Shown: positions 18,533 to 28,055, counted from the first letter of the stretch. The stretch: DNA of 64,000 bases from Persicobacter psychrovividus (GCF_036492425.1 NZ_AP025292.1:2604001-2668000), one strand, 5' to 3'. A program made the numbers and translations. Notes: generated by a model not told the origin, from the sequence alone.

Positions 18533-18798
18533 GCTGCCTGAGTTCTGTTTTTGGTAATTAATGAAATTATATGATTTAATTGAACTATCATGTAATTATC
18601 TAAACTTTAATGGGGAAAATTGCACAAATTGTTGAGGAGAAATACAAATGGCGGAATTCCCGACTTCAAAAAGATGTTTTTTCGTACATTTTACTTAAAA
18701 ACCTTTCACATTGAATTTATCTTTATTAAATTTCAACTTTAGAACGGTAAACCCTACCTTCTCAACGAAGATTTTAACTGCGAAATATATATACAATT

Positions 18799-19836
18799 AT
18801 GAGTGACGAAAGAGCCGAGAAAATGAAGTCGCTGCAGGTGACTTTAGACAAACTTGACAAAGCTTACGGAAAAGGTACTGTAATGAAACTCAGTGATGAG
18901 CGCGTTTCAGATGTACCTGCGATATCTACAGGATCCTTAGGGCTGGATATTGCCTTGGGTATTGGCGGGATTCCCCGTGGCCGTATCGTAGAGATCTACG
19001 GGCCTGAGTCGTCTGGTAAAACGACCCTTTCGATGCACTGTATTGCAGAGGCACAGAAAGCAGGTGGTATTGCCGCCTTTATTGATGCTGAACACGCCTT
19101 TGATAAATTATATGCAGAAAAATTAGGCATTGACACCGAGAACTTGCTGATCTCTCAGCCCGACAATGGTGAGCAGGCGCTTGAAGTTGCTGAGCATTTG
19201 ATCCGTTCAGGAGCTATTGATATTATCTGTATTGACTCCGTAGCGGCACTGGTTCCTAAAGGGGAATTGGAAGGCGATATGGGAGACTCCAAAATGGGTC
19301 TTCAGGCACGTTTGATGTCACAGGCACTGCGTAAACTAACAGGTGCGATCAACAAAACTGCCTGTACCTGTATTTTCATTAACCAGTTGCGTGAAAAAAT
19401 CGGGGTGATGTTCGGTAACCCGGAAACAACCACAGGTGGTAACGCCCTGAAATTCTACTCTTCTGTACGTCTGGATATCCGTCGTATTGGTCAGATCAAA
19501 GAATCTGCTGACAATATCACTGGTAACCGTACGCGTGTTAAGGTAGTGAAGAATAAAGTGGCACCTCCATTCAAGCAAGTAGAATTCGACATCATGTATG
19601 GTGAAGGAGTATCGAAAGCCGGGGAAATCCTCGATTTGGGTGTAGCCTTGGAGATTGTACAAAAATCAGGTTCTTGGTTCTCTTACGAGGGCAACAAATT
19701 AGGACAAGGCCGTGATGCCGTGAAGAAAATCATCAAAGACAATCCTGAATTGATGGAAGAACTGGAAGCAAAAATTCGCACGCAATCTGGTTTAGGTGGT
19801 GAGGTGGAAGAAATCTCTCCAGAAACTGAAGCATAA
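18799..19836 (+). CDS. recA: Recombinase RecA
   Basis: RecA forms filaments on single-stranded DNA, drives strand exchange, and triggers the SOS response. The 345 residues show Walker A GPESSGKT at 68-75, the DNA-binding loops ([22 protein letters not shown] is the L1 region; [15 protein letters not shown] is L2) and the INQLREKIG subunit interface. The acidic tail ([13 protein letters not shown]) is usual. The 266-bp region upstream is shared with the divergent aminopeptidase gene; no LexA-type palindrome was recognised there. Confidence 0.98.
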   Translation: MSDERAEKMKSLQVTLDKLDKAYGKGTVMKLSDERVSDVPAISTGSLGLDIALGIGGIPRGRIVEIYGPESSGKTTLSMHCIAEAQKAGGIAAFIDAEHAFDKLYAEKLGIDTENLLISQPDNGEQALEVAEHLIRSGAIDIICIDSVAALVPKGELEGDMGDSKMGLQARLMSQALRKLTGAINKTACTCIFINQLREKIGVMFGNPETTTGGNALKFYSSVRLDIRRIGQIKESADNITGNRTRVKVVKNKVAPPFKQVEFDIMYGEGVSKAGEILDLGVALEIVQKSGSWFSYEGNKLGQGRDAVKKIIKDNPELMEELEAKIRTQSGLGGEVEEISPETEA

Positions 19837-19857
19837 AAACAACAATCATAGCACTTT

Positions 19858-19887
19858 AAAAGACCACTTTCCTGTGGTCTTTTTTTT
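19858..19887 (+). terminator. Terminator after recA
   Basis: A 10-bp stem (AAAAGACCAC / GTGGTCTTTT) with a 6-nt loop is followed by T8. Confidence 0.88.
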
Positions 19888-19975
19888 GTCTAAACTTTTT
19901 CGATTACCGGTTACATCAAGTTGAACGCAGTTTAATCTTCGGATCAACAAAGCCACCGAATGCAACGCAGCGTCC

Positions 19976-21256
19976 CTATTGCCTGATCGCCTGTACGGGA
20001 TCCATTTTTGCGGCAATGGCTGCCGGAATCACCCCTGCCAATAAACCGATAATGGATGATACCACCAAGCCGACCATCACATTCCCAAACGACAGCCCAA
20101 GTTCCAAACCTGATATCGGTATAAAAGTCAGCCCAAACACCAACACCAGCCCGACCGCCCCACCTGCAAGACTCAGCAACATGGCTTCAAACAAAAACTG
20201 AAAAAGAATATAGAAACGCTTTGCGCCAAGGGCTTTCTGAATACCGATTAAATTGGTTCGCTCCTTTACCGATACAAACATAATATTGGCAATACCAAAG
20301 CCGCCAACCAATATGGAGAAAAAGCCGATCACCCCGCCAGCCAATGACAACACGGCAAAGATATTATCAATCGCTCCCGCAATGGCTTCGGGCCTGTTGA
20401 TTGCGAAATTATCATCATCCTTTGGACGCAAACCCCGTAAGCGACGCATCACTCCCCGCACTTCTCCTTCAAGATTCATCAGCCCAGGGTCTGTATCAAA
20501 CCCCTTAATGGCAATCGATGGGCCCACACCGTTTTTACCCACGAAGTACAGCTTGGTGAAAAATTTAAAAGGAACGAAGCAGGCTTTGTCTTTATCCACA
20601 AAACTGAACAAGTTCTCCCCTTCTGAGCGCAGGACGCCAATAATTTTACACCGATGGCCCCGAAGCGTTACCATAGAACCCACAGCATCTCCCTGCGGAA
20701 AAAGTTGCTCCGATAACTCATGACCAATAACCGTTACATTACGCCCTCCGTCGGCTTCCACCTGGGTAAAATACCGCCCCTCTTGCATGTTCAGCTCCAT
20801 GATCTGATCATACTGATAACTAACCCCAAGCAGTACCATTCCACTCGCACTGTTGCTGCCTTTTTTAAACGTTACCCCATCTTTTACCGCCGAAATAGCA
20901 ATACTTGACTGGTTATCGAGGTTGGCTTCAAGTGTTTTGAACTCTGCAAAAGAAGCTTCTGGTCGGTTCAGGTAAGTCCACCAAGGGTAATCGCCACCAA
21001 GACCATAGGGCCACTTTTCCACATAAATGAGGTCGCCCCCTAAAAAATCAAGACTTTTTTTGATGCCATTTTGCAGCGAGTCCACCAGCGTAAACACGCC
21101 TATGATGGCAAATATCCCTACGGTTACCCCTAAAAGTGATAAGATTGTCCGTAATAAATTGGACTTTAAGGCATTTAGGGAAGATCTGAAACTTTCCCAA
21201 ATCAAAAAAAGCGTTTTCAAGGTTGTAGTCTTAATTAGTGCACTGTTAAGTTGCAA
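19976..21256 (-). CDS. MacB-like ABC transporter permease
   Basis: This integral membrane protein of 426 residues has the MacB layout: one N-terminal transmembrane helix (TILSLLGVTVGIFAIIGVFTLV), a large periplasmic domain (about residues 60-280), and three C-terminal helices of the FtsX domain (GGVIGFFSILVGGFGIANIMFVSVKERTNLIGIQKALGAKR, then two more, ending AAKMDPVQAIRQ). Such permeases couple ATP hydrolysis to export or to mechanical signalling across the envelope. No ATPase gene is next to it, so the partner is encoded elsewhere. The start is a TTG at 21256; no ATG lies in the N-terminal part, so the exact start is uncertain. It is divergent from queA. Confidence 0.9.
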   Translation of the reverse strand: MQLNSALIKTTTLKTLFLIWESFRSSLNALKSNLLRTILSLLGVTVGIFAIIGVFTLVDSLQNGIKKSLDFLGGDLIYVEKWPYGLGGDYPWWTYLNRPEASFAEFKTLEANLDNQSSIAISAVKDGVTFKKGSNSASGMVLLGVSYQYDQIMELNMQEGRYFTQVEADGGRNVTVIGHELSEQLFPQGDAVGSMVTLRGHRCKIIGVLRSEGENLFSFVDKDKACFVPFKFFTKLYFVGKNGVGPSIAIKGFDTDPGLMNLEGEVRGVMRRLRGLRPKDDDNFAINRPEAIAGAIDNIFAVLSLAGGVIGFFSILVGGFGIANIMFVSVKERTNLIGIQKALGAKRFYILFQFLFEAMLLSLAGGAVGLVLVFGLTFIPISGLELGLSFGNVMVGLVVSSIIGLLAGVIPAAIAAKMDPVQAIRQ

Positions 21257-21375
21257 GAAAAAAAGAAATTTACAAAATACTACATTCTAAGGAAGGGTTT
21301 TATTAAATTTACATCTTGCATTTTTATGTGCAATAACTTGAAGAAATTGCCAACCCATAAATTTTGTCGTAATAC

Positions 21376-22428
21376 ATGAAGCTTTCAGAATTCAAATTCG
21401 AACTTCCATCCGATCTGATTGCCCTACATCCTACTGATAGTCGTGATGATTCGCGATTAATGGTTCTTCACCGCGATACGGGTAAAATCGAACACCGCAT
21501 TTTCAAAGATGTCGTAGAATATTTCGACGAAGGCGATGTATTCGTAAATAATGACACCAAAGTTTTCCCTGCCCGCCTTTATGGTAACAAGGAGAAAACA
21601 GGTGCTCAAATCGAAGTATTCCTGCTTCGCGAATTGAACAAGGATTTACACCTTTGGGATGTTCTTGTAGACCCTGCGCGTAAAATCCGTGTAGGTAACA
21701 AGCTGTATTTCGGCGAAGGAGAATTGGTCGCTGAAGTTGTTGACAACACGACCTCCCGTGGCCGTACGATTCGTTTCCTTTGGGACGGAGAAGATGAGGC
21801 TTTCTACAATTTGATCGATACTTTAGGAGAAACGCCATTGCCAGATCCTATCATTGAAAAAAGAAAAGTAGCCCCTGAGGACCGCGAGCGCTATCAGACC
21901 ATCTATGCTAAAAACGTAGGGGCTGTCGCTGCACCAACAGCTGGTTTGCATTTCACGCCTCAAATCATGAAACGCCTTGAGATCGTTGGCGTAGATATTG
22001 AGTCGATTACACTACACGTAGGATTAGGAACTTTCCGTCAGGTAGATGTAGAAGATTTGACCAAGCATAAAATGGATTCGGAGAACTTCCGCGTAACACA
22101 GCAAACTGTTGAAGCCGTCAACCGTGCTTTGGATGCTAAAAAACGTGTTTGTTCTATCGGTACTACTTCTATGCGTGCCTTGGAGTCTTCGGTATCTGCA
22201 AGCAACCGCTTGAAAGTGAACGAAGGGTGGACTGATAAATTCATCTTCCCTCCTTACGATTTCAAAATCTGTAACGCGTTAATTTCCAATTTCCACATGC
22301 CTGAATCAACCTTGTTGATGATGTCTGCGGCCTTTGGTGGTTATGAGTTTGTTATGGAAGCTTATCAGGAAGCTATTAAAGAAAAATACCGTTTCTTCTC
22401 TTACGGAGATGCGATGTTGATTCTTTAA
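21376..22428 (+). CDS. queA: S-adenosylmethionine:tRNA ribosyltransferase-isomerase
   Basis: QueA adds the ribosyl part of S-adenosylmethionine to preQ1 in tRNA, giving epoxyqueuosine. The 350 residues show the family pattern throughout: [61 protein letters not shown], and the C-terminal [21 protein letters not shown] at 21376. A terminator follows at once, so it is a single-gene unit. No preQ1 riboswitch was recognised upstream. Confidence 0.98.
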   Translation: MKLSEFKFELPSDLIALHPTDSRDDSRLMVLHRDTGKIEHRIFKDVVEYFDEGDVFVNNDTKVFPARLYGNKEKTGAQIEVFLLRELNKDLHLWDVLVDPARKIRVGNKLYFGEGELVAEVVDNTTSRGRTIRFLWDGEDEAFYNLIDTLGETPLPDPIIEKRKVAPEDRERYQTIYAKNVGAVAAPTAGLHFTPQIMKRLEIVGVDIESITLHVGLGTFRQVDVEDLTKHKMDSENFRVTQQTVEAVNRALDAKKRVCSIGTTSMRALESSVSASNRLKVNEGWTDKFIFPPYDFKICNALISNFHMPESTLLMMSAAFGGYEFVMEAYQEAIKEKYRFFSYGDAMLIL

Positions 22429-22445
22429 TCCAACATATTTAAAAG

Positions 22446-22477
22446 AAACGGCAGTCGATTCGGTTGCCGTTTTTTTT
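22446..22477 (+). terminator. Terminator after queA
   Basis: An 8-bp stem (AAACGGCA / TGCCGTTT) with an 11-nt loop is followed by a run of T. Confidence 0.85.
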
Positions 22478-22819
22478 ATGTGTTTTTTATTTTTCTGGTT
22501 ACAAACGAAAGCAATCGAATGTTTTTGTACCTGACGACGCGGGGCTGTCGCATCATTTTCAATTACTGATCAAATTTTATTCTCCCACTTATGTATCTTG
22601 GGTTAAAACCCGAAGCTATTACAAAATGCACCTTCGGCACATGAGTCCTGAAAAGACTTTTTGTAATAGACATGGCATTCATTCCATGGTAAAAATAGGC
22701 GTGAGTAAATTTTATTTGGTGTGATAAATCACGAACATAGTTCTGCAACGTCCCTACAAACCATTAAAATCAAAATCCTTTTAATCTCATTAATCTGTGG
22801 ACAAAAAAATATCCTATAA
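22478..22819. other. Intergenic region with palindromic elements, 342 bp
   Basis: No credible gene. It contains a palindrome GGGTTAAAACCC (22600-22611), an 11-bp inverted repeat (22616-22626 and 22659-22669), and end sequences shared with the MITE-like element at 47.6 kb (22522-22536 and 22744-22757). The 14-mer taatctgtggacaa at 22791 also occurs inverted in both 45.2 and 51.1 kb spacers. Confidence 0.55.
22522..22757. repeat. Possible long relative of the 47.6-kb palindromic element
   Basis: The left end TTTTTGTACCTGACG differs by one base from 47586-47600, and the right end TGCAACGTCCCTAC is identical to 47615-47628, in the same order and orientation. Here 207 bp lie between, there 14 bp. 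The inner part includes the inverted repeat CTATTACAAAA/TTTTGTAATAG. Confidence 0.4.
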
Positions 22820-23506
22820 ATGAGTAACAAACAAAAATATGCCGTGATTGTCGCTGGGGGCAGTGGCAGTCGCATGCAAAGCGATATCCCCAAGCAATTT
22901 TTACTGGTAGATCAACTGCCAATATTGATGCACACCATCAATGCTTTTTATGCTTATTCCAGCGAAATCAATGTTATTGTGGTATTGCCTTCGGCAGAAA
23001 TTCCTTATTGGCACGAGCTCTGCACGAAACATCGGTTCGATAAAAAAGTAACCGTCACTGCTGGCGGTGCATCGCGCTTTCAGTCGGTAAAAAATGGGCT
23101 TAGCATCATTAAAGATTCAGGGCTGGTTGCAATCCACGACGGTGTCAGGCCCTTCGTAAGCACGGCCGTTATTCAGCAGAGTTTCGCTGTGGCTGAACAA
23201 AAGGGCAATGCCGTGGTCGCTGTTCCAATGAAGGATTCCCTACGACAGGTAAACCAAGACGACACCAACAATAGCGTTGACCGTGCGGCCTTCAGGATTA
23301 TTCAAACGCCGCAGACTTTCCAGACGGAATTATTGATCGGCGCTTACGACACTCCCGAACTGACCACCTTTACCGATGACGCCAGCGTGATCGAACATGC
23401 AGGTCATGCCATCCACCTGATCGATGGAACATATGAAAATATCAAGATCACCACGCCAGAAGATTTACCGATTGCAGAGGTGCTTCTGAAGCGAAAAAAC
23501 GGATAA
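22820..23506 (+). CDS. ispD: 2-C-methyl-D-erythritol 4-phosphate cytidylyltransferase
   Basis: It attaches CMP to methylerythritol phosphate, the third step of the non-mevalonate isoprenoid pathway; dxr at 60.5 kb encodes the second. The 228 residues show the CTP-binding VAGGSGSRMQSDIPKQF (with Arg and Lys of the loop), the AIHDGVRPFV strand, VAVPMKDSLR, and QTPQTFQ with TDDASVIEHAG. Start ATG at 22820. A terminator follows within 5 bp. Confidence 0.97.
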   Translation: MSNKQKYAVIVAGGSGSRMQSDIPKQFLLVDQLPILMHTINAFYAYSSEINVIVVLPSAEIPYWHELCTKHRFDKKVTVTAGGASRFQSVKNGLSIIKDSGLVAIHDGVRPFVSTAVIQQSFAVAEQKGNAVVAVPMKDSLRQVNQDDTNNSVDRAAFRIIQTPQTFQTELLIGAYDTPELTTFTDDASVIEHAGHAIHLIDGTYENIKITTPEDLPIAEVLLKRKNG

Positions 23507-23537
23507 AAAAAAAGACTGATGCTTATCATCAGTCTTT
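23504..23537. terminator. Bidirectional terminator between ispD and DUF2795
   Basis: A stem of AAAGACTGAT / ATCAGTCTTT has a run of A on the left side, giving T on the minus strand, and TTT on the right. It can end both convergent genes. Confidence 0.8.
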
Positions 23538-23549
23538 CTTATTTCAAAC

Positions 23550-23771
23550 CTAATATTCATCTTCATTAAAGAAGAAGTCATCCTTAGTCGGATAATCGGG
23601 CCAAATTTCTTCAATACTCTCGTATGGTTCGCCATCATCCTCCAACTCTTGCAAATTTTCCGATAATTCCAATGGTGCTCCAGAGCGGCTACAGAAGTCA
23701 ATTAGTTCTTCTTTAGTGGCTGGCCATGGTGCATCTTCCAAATACGATGCTAATTCGAGCGTCCAGTACAT
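23550..23771 (-). CDS. DUF2795 domain protein
   Basis: The 73-residue acidic cytoplasmic protein has the Bacteroidota DUF2795 pattern MYWTLELASYLEDAPWPATKEELIDF and the ending WPDYPTKDDFFFNEDEY. Function unknown. An AGGAGG lies at good distance upstream, rare in this phylum, hinting at strong, regulated or transferred-in translation control. It is convergent with ispD and separate from DUF1460. Confidence 0.88.
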   Translation of the reverse strand: MYWTLELASYLEDAPWPATKEELIDFCSRSGAPLELSENLQELEDDGEPYESIEEIWPDYPTKDDFFFNEDEY

Positions 23772-23777
23772 TATATA

Positions 23778-23783
23778 CCTCCT
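23778..23783 (-). promoter_or_regulatory. Strong Shine-Dalgarno AGGAGG of the DUF2795 gene
   Basis: AGGAGG on the minus strand, 6 nt before the ATG. Most genes of the window show no such sequence, so it stands out and supports the chosen start. Confidence 0.7.
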
Positions 23784-23927
23784 TTTTATTAATCTTAAAA
23801 ATACTTTGCTAATTCCGTTTACTTAGTTAGACTGCATCACTATTAACAGGTTTCACTAAGCCTCGCAAAAATAGCAAAAATAATAAGTGAACAAAGCAAA
23901 GCAACTATAATTTATTTCAACAAAGCA

Positions 23928-24809
23928 ATGAATGAATATCCTTTTTCCAAGATTTTGAAAACTTTCTATACTTTTTGTCTGACTTTGTCATTTATGATAT
24001 GCCTATCTGTTCAAAGTTTTGCGCAATATAAATGTTCAGCCCAAGACAGCCTGATCTTCAATAAGCTCATGCAAAAGGCTGAAAAACTACAATGGAAACA
24101 GTTTTCGATCGGAAAAATCATCACCCTGACAGGTGAGCAATTCATTCAGACCCCCTACGTTGCCAGCACCCTGAACCAGTCTGATCAGGAGTCCGATTTG
24201 ATCATCAACCTGACGGGTTTAGATTGCACGACCTATGTGGAACAAGTGCTCGCCATGGCGCAATGCATTAAAAATAACCAAACCCACTTCGGGGATTTCA
24301 CAAAAGCCCTGACCAGTATTCGTTACCGAGATGGGAAACAGCAGGGTTATTTATCCCGACTCCATTATTTTACCGACTGGATTTATGACCACCAAAAACG
24401 GGGAATGATTGAAGATATCACGCCTCAGCTTGATGGCCTACAAATGGATAAAAACATTAATTTCATGAGCACTCACCGCAAGAGTTACGCGCCTTTGGCG
24501 GATGCCGAAATATTCAAGGGTATTCAGGAAATTGAACGACAGATCAATCAACGCCAACAATGTTATTTACCTAAAACTGAAATCCCCAAACATCAGGCGC
24601 AGATTCAGGATGGCGACCTGATCACGCTCGTAACGACGATCAAAGGGCTCGATGTTTCCCATGTCGGTTTTGCCCATTGGATGGGTGATGAACTCCACTT
24701 CATGCATGCCTCCAGCAAACACGGCGTAATGATCACCTCCGTTCCACTGGTGGATTACCTGATGAAATTCAAATCCAACAAGGGCGTGATTGTGCTTCGG
24801 GCATTGTAA
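23928..24809 (+). CDS. DUF1460 family exported amidase-like protein
   Basis: The 293-residue protein has a signal peptide (TFCLTLSFMICLSVQSFAQ). It then matches DUF1460, an NlpC/P60-like cysteine peptidase/amidase fold: the nucleophile is Cys100 in LTGLDCTTYVEQVLAMA, and the His is in HVGFAHWMGDELHFMHASS. Bacteroidota members are N-acetylmuramoyl-L-alanine amidases or muropeptide-type enzymes working outside the inner membrane. It is convergent with the MurNAc recycling operon (3 bp between stops), so cell-wall turnover is a reasonable role (inference). Confidence 0.85.
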   Translation: MNEYPFSKILKTFYTFCLTLSFMICLSVQSFAQYKCSAQDSLIFNKLMQKAEKLQWKQFSIGKIITLTGEQFIQTPYVASTLNQSDQESDLIINLTGLDCTTYVEQVLAMAQCIKNNQTHFGDFTKALTSIRYRDGKQQGYLSRLHYFTDWIYDHQKRGMIEDITPQLDGLQMDKNINFMSTHRKSYAPLADAEIFKGIQEIERQINQRQQCYLPKTEIPKHQAQIQDGDLITLVTTIKGLDVSHVGFAHWMGDELHFMHASSKHGVMITSVPLVDYLMKFKSNKGVIVLRAL

Positions 24810-24812
24810 ACC

Positions 24813-26090
24813 TCAGCCCTTGGCCTTTCGGCCAAAATCCGCAGGAATACCTAAAAATGGCACCAGCAAAATCGCTGGAATACCACAAAGAAACACATAA
24901 ACAAAGAATCCTGTGTAACCTATTTCTGTCTGTACCCAACCGCTTAACATCGAGGGCAACATGACGCCGAGTGCCATAAAGCCTGTACAAAGTGCGTAAT
25001 GACTTGCCTTCATGGCACCATCAGCAATATAAATCATGTACATCATCAGGGCTGAGAAACCAAAACCATAACCAAATTGCTCAATAATCACGGTAATGCT
25101 GACCCAGAATGCTTGTGGCGGCTGAAAGTGCGCAAGCAGTGCGTAACCGAGATTCGGAATATTCAGCAACAGGCACATCCATAAAATCCAGCGTTTGAGT
25201 CCAGATCTGGAGATTAAATAGCCCCCAATAACCCCCCCCGCAAGCAGGGAAAGCACCCCGTAAGTCCCGTAAATTATCCCTTGGGCTTCATTCGACAAGC
25301 CCAGCCCTCCTTTTGCCACGGGATCCAGCATAAACGGGGCAACCATCTTCACCAGTTGCGCTTCGCCAAGTCGGAACAACAGAATAAAAGCCAAGGCAAC
25401 ACCAATCCTCTTTTTAACAAAAAAGGACAGAAAAGTAACCATGAAACCATTCCCTTCTTCCGTACCAACCGCGCGGTCAGTTAATGGCTTTGGGCAGATA
25501 AAGTAATGGTAAACACCCATCAATATCAAAATCAGCGCTACAAGCGAGAAGGTTACCATCCATACTTTGGCATAATCGGCTGTCCAGTGACTTGCAAGGT
25601 ATCCCGTAAAAAACACCAGCGGTCCCTGCATCAGCAACATACCTACACGATAAAAAATAGAGCGCACCCCCACAAAATAAGACTGATCGTCCTCCGTTAG
25701 CCCCACCATATAAAAGCCATCTGCGGCAATATCATGGGTTGCTGAAGTAAACGCCAGCAACAGTAAAATAGCCATGGAAGCCTGAAAGAAGAACGGTAAA
25801 GGCAATACAAAGCCCAGACCGCCCATCAGTACCCCCATCAGCAACTGTGCGGTTACCATCCAGTAACGCTTGGTTTTAAACCAGTCGACCACAGGACTCC
25901 AAAGCGGTTTTATAACCCAGGGCAAATTCAGCAAACTGGTATAGGCGGCAATTTTCACATTGCTCAATCCCAGGTTTTTATACATCACCACCGATACGCT
26001 CATCACGAGCATATAAGGCAGGGCTTGCGTCAGGTACAGTGAAGGCACCCATGCCCAAGGCGAGGTTTTATCAGTTTTCAATCGAAACAT
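24813..26090 (-). CDS. MFS transporter, AmpG/MurT-like sugar or muropeptide importer
   Basis: The 425-residue protein has about 12 hydrophobic segments and belongs to the AmpG-related major facilitator branch: WAWVPSLYLTQALPYMLVMSVSVVMY, PWVIKPLWSPVVDWFKTKRYW, a DIAADGFYM motif near residue 124, and RSIFYRVGMLLMQG. AmpG carries muropeptides; in Tannerella forsythia a related MFS protein (MurT) carries N-acetylmuramic acid, encoded with kinase MurK and etherase MurQ. The genes here are murK-murQ-transporter, with 64 and 75 bp between them, so MurNAc or muropeptide uptake is the best inference. Substrate not proved by sequence. Confidence 0.85.
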   Translation of the reverse strand: MFRLKTDKTSPWAWVPSLYLTQALPYMLVMSVSVVMYKNLGLSNVKIAAYTSLLNLPWVIKPLWSPVVDWFKTKRYWMVTAQLLMGVLMGGLGFVLPLPFFFQASMAILLLLAFTSATHDIAADGFYMVGLTEDDQSYFVGVRSIFYRVGMLLMQGPLVFFTGYLASHWTADYAKVWMVTFSLVALILILMGVYHYFICPKPLTDRAVGTEEGNGFMVTFLSFFVKKRIGVALAFILLFRLGEAQLVKMVAPFMLDPVAKGGLGLSNEAQGIIYGTYGVLSLLAGGVIGGYLISRSGLKRWILWMCLLLNIPNLGYALLAHFQPPQAFWVSITVIIEQFGYGFGFSALMMYMIYIADGAMKASHYALCTGFMALGVMLPSMLSGWVQTEIGYTGFFVYVFLCGIPAILLVPFLGIPADFGRKAKG

Positions 26091-26154
26091 CTACTCAGTA
26101 AAAAAATGAATAACTTGGATTACAGCTCATGGCCCGCACACCGCAAAAAACAGA

Positions 26155-26964
26155 TTATTTTTGCGCTTCGAAATGGTGAGCAACAGCCTTGCGGACACTC
26201 CCCTCACGCAGCAAAAGTGCCTCCGCCTGAGCGTAAGACAAACCCGTAGCCTCAACGATCATCTTGGCCCCACGGTCCACCAGCTTTTCATTGGTCAGTT
26301 GCATATCCACCATGCGGTTACCTTTCACCTTTCCCATGCGAATCATGCAGGCCGTTGAGATCATATTCAATACCAACTTCTGCGCCGTTCCCGCTTTCAT
26401 ACGGGTACTTCCAGTGACAAATTCAGGCCCTACAACCGCCTCAATGGCAATATCAGCCGCCTCACTCAGCTTCGAACCTGCGTTACAGGTAATCCCTGCG
26501 GTAAGCAATCCATGCGCCTTGGCTTGCGCCAGACCACCCAGCACATAAGGCGTACGCCCCGAAGCGGCAATCCCCACGAGTACATCGTTGGCATTGATCT
26601 CGTAAGCTTTCAAATCTTCCCACGCCTGTGTTTCATTGTCCTCCGCAGCCTCCACCGCCTTACGGATAGCGCGGTCACCGCCAGCAATCAAGCCAATCAC
26701 CACACCTTCCACGCCATAGGTCGGAGGGATTTCAGAAGCATCCAGCACGCCAAGGCGTCCGCTTGTTCCCGCTCCGATATAAAACAGACGCCCACCATTT
26801 TTCATGCGCTTCACTGTCTGTTCCACCAGCTGCTCAATGGCAGGAATGGCTTTGGCAACCGCCTGATGAACTTTGGCGTCCTCTTTATTCATATTCACCA
26901 AAATCTCCTGCGCCGTCATTTGATCTAAATTCTGGTAGTTTGATGATGCTTCCGTTGTACTCAT
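26155..26964 (-). CDS. murQ: N-acetylmuramic acid 6-phosphate etherase
   Basis: It cleaves the lactyl ether of MurNAc 6-phosphate, giving GlcNAc 6-phosphate and D-lactate. The 269 residues show the SIS fold with YIGAGTSGRLGVLDASE at 62-78 (catalytic Glu78), GLIAGGDRAIRKAVEAAEDN, VGIAASGRTPYV and EFVTGSTRMKAGTAQKL, all family signatures. It is some 30 residues shorter than the E. coli enzyme, lacking its C-terminal extension, usual for Bacteroidota. It is the middle gene of the recycling operon, between kinase and transporter. Confidence 0.96.
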   Translation of the reverse strand: MSTTEASSNYQNLDQMTAQEILVNMNKEDAKVHQAVAKAIPAIEQLVEQTVKRMKNGGRLFYIGAGTSGRLGVLDASEIPPTYGVEGVVIGLIAGGDRAIRKAVEAAEDNETQAWEDLKAYEINANDVLVGIAASGRTPYVLGGLAQAKAHGLLTAGITCNAGSKLSEAADIAIEAVVGPEFVTGSTRMKAGTAQKLVLNMISTACMIRMGKVKGNRMVDMQLTNEKLVDRGAKMIVEATGLSYAQAEALLLREGSVRKAVAHHFEAQK

Positions 26965-27039
26965 ATTATATTTTAATTGATGCTAATACCTGATTTTTTC
27001 ACCTGAAGGTTCCTAAAAGTATTCCGCCTACTTTAGCGG

Positions 27040-27888
27040 TCAGGAACTCGTTTTATGATATTCCACCAGCCCGTTGATCGGTGCCTGTGTTACCTTGCCA
27101 AGGTGCAATTGATGCTCAGAAAGTACCTCCAGAAGTTGATCCTGAAAATGGTAAGCCACACTGCCCACAAAACGCACTTCAGCAGGATAAACCGTTACCA
27201 TCGGCTTCAGGTACTCCGCCACATAAGCAGACAATTGCCCTGTTACGAGTTGCGAGATTTCTGGGGCCTCGATATGTAATTTCAGGAAGGGGGTAAACTG
27301 AGCCATGAACCGCTGCTGCAATTTACTTTGGTACAGTAAAGGCACCAAATCGGCTACTGGCCAAGGGGAAAACCGAGCAAAATCTTCCAATAAATTCGAG
27401 GATAGTTTCCGCCTTAACACCCGCTCCAGGAGCGCTTGCCCCAATCGGGCACCACTGCCTTCATCGGACAACAGCCAACCCAGCGAAGTAGCTTTTTCCT
27501 GCAACTGCCCCTGCGCATAGTAGGCCGCATGGGCACCTGTCCCGAGTATGCCCACCAAGCCATTGCCTGCTCCCCAGACTGATCGCGCTGCGCCCAGAAG
27601 ATCATTCTCAATCGTAATACGGGCAGCAGTAAAATAAGTGGAGAGTACCGTATGTATGGCTATTCTCCCCGCCTCCGTTCCACAGCCTGCGCCATAAAAG
27701 TAAATTTCTTTCACTGATTTTTTAGGCACTGGCCAGGAAGTCTGATGCAGCAACGCACGCAGTTCCTCTGTTCCGCGCAGCAGCGGATTCATGCCTGCAG
27801 TGGTAACCTGCTCCCCGAAGGTTTCATTCTCAAAAGCCCAGACGGCCTTCGTCCCTCCGCTATCGACGATCAATGTGGTTTGTTCCAT
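27040..27888 (-). CDS. BadF/BadG-type amino-sugar kinase, MurK-like
   Basis: The 282-residue kinase belongs to the BadF/BadG/BcrA/BcrD ATPase branch of the actin-like fold: DSGGTKAVWAFE at the N-terminus (phosphate-1 motif), a second motif YFYGAGCGTEAGR, the ENDLLGAARSVW core with the likely catalytic Asp, and GILGTGAHAAYY. Fusions of this type phosphorylate GlcNAc or MurNAc. Position before murQ and the MFS gene makes MurNAc the likely substrate, as for MurK of T. forsythia; GlcNAc cannot be excluded. ATG at 27888. Confidence 0.88.
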   Translation of the reverse strand: MEQTTLIVDSGGTKAVWAFENETFGEQVTTAGMNPLLRGTEELRALLHQTSWPVPKKSVKEIYFYGAGCGTEAGRIAIHTVLSTYFTAARITIENDLLGAARSVWGAGNGLVGILGTGAHAAYYAQGQLQEKATSLGWLLSDEGSGARLGQALLERVLRRKLSSNLLEDFARFSPWPVADLVPLLYQSKLQQRFMAQFTPFLKLHIEAPEISQLVTGQLSAYVAEYLKPMVTVYPAEVRFVGSVAYHFQDQLLEVLSEHQLHLGKVTQAPINGLVEYHKTSS

Positions 27889-28000
27889 GGTGATATTTTC
27901 GCTTACCTGTGCTGCTCGACCACATACTCGATGGCGACAAAATTTATCGACATCCTTTTCCTGCAGCCACCAGCCTGCTGTAAGTTAATTATTTTAAAAC

Positions 28001-28034
28001 AAAAAAAATCCCACGCTCGAAAAACGTGGGATTT
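28001..28034 (-). terminator. Terminator of the DUF349 gene
   Basis: A 10-bp stem (AAATCCCACG / CGTGGGATTT) with a 9-nt loop; on the minus strand a T8 run follows. It lies between the DUF349 gene and the start of the kinase gene. Confidence 0.85.
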
Positions 28035-28055
28035 GATCATATCTGTAAGGGCGAA

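Noticed and set aside
18533-18798. LexA operator before recA
   Set aside because: No clear palindrome of known LexA type could be read.
19955-19975. Third copy of the GCAACG...CGTCCCTA element next to the permease gene
   Set aside because: The match is short and has an insertion in the core; chance cannot be excluded.
22464-22724. 86-codon open frame between queA and ispD
   Set aside because: It begins in the queA terminator T-run, has no family pattern and lies in palindromic intergenic DNA.
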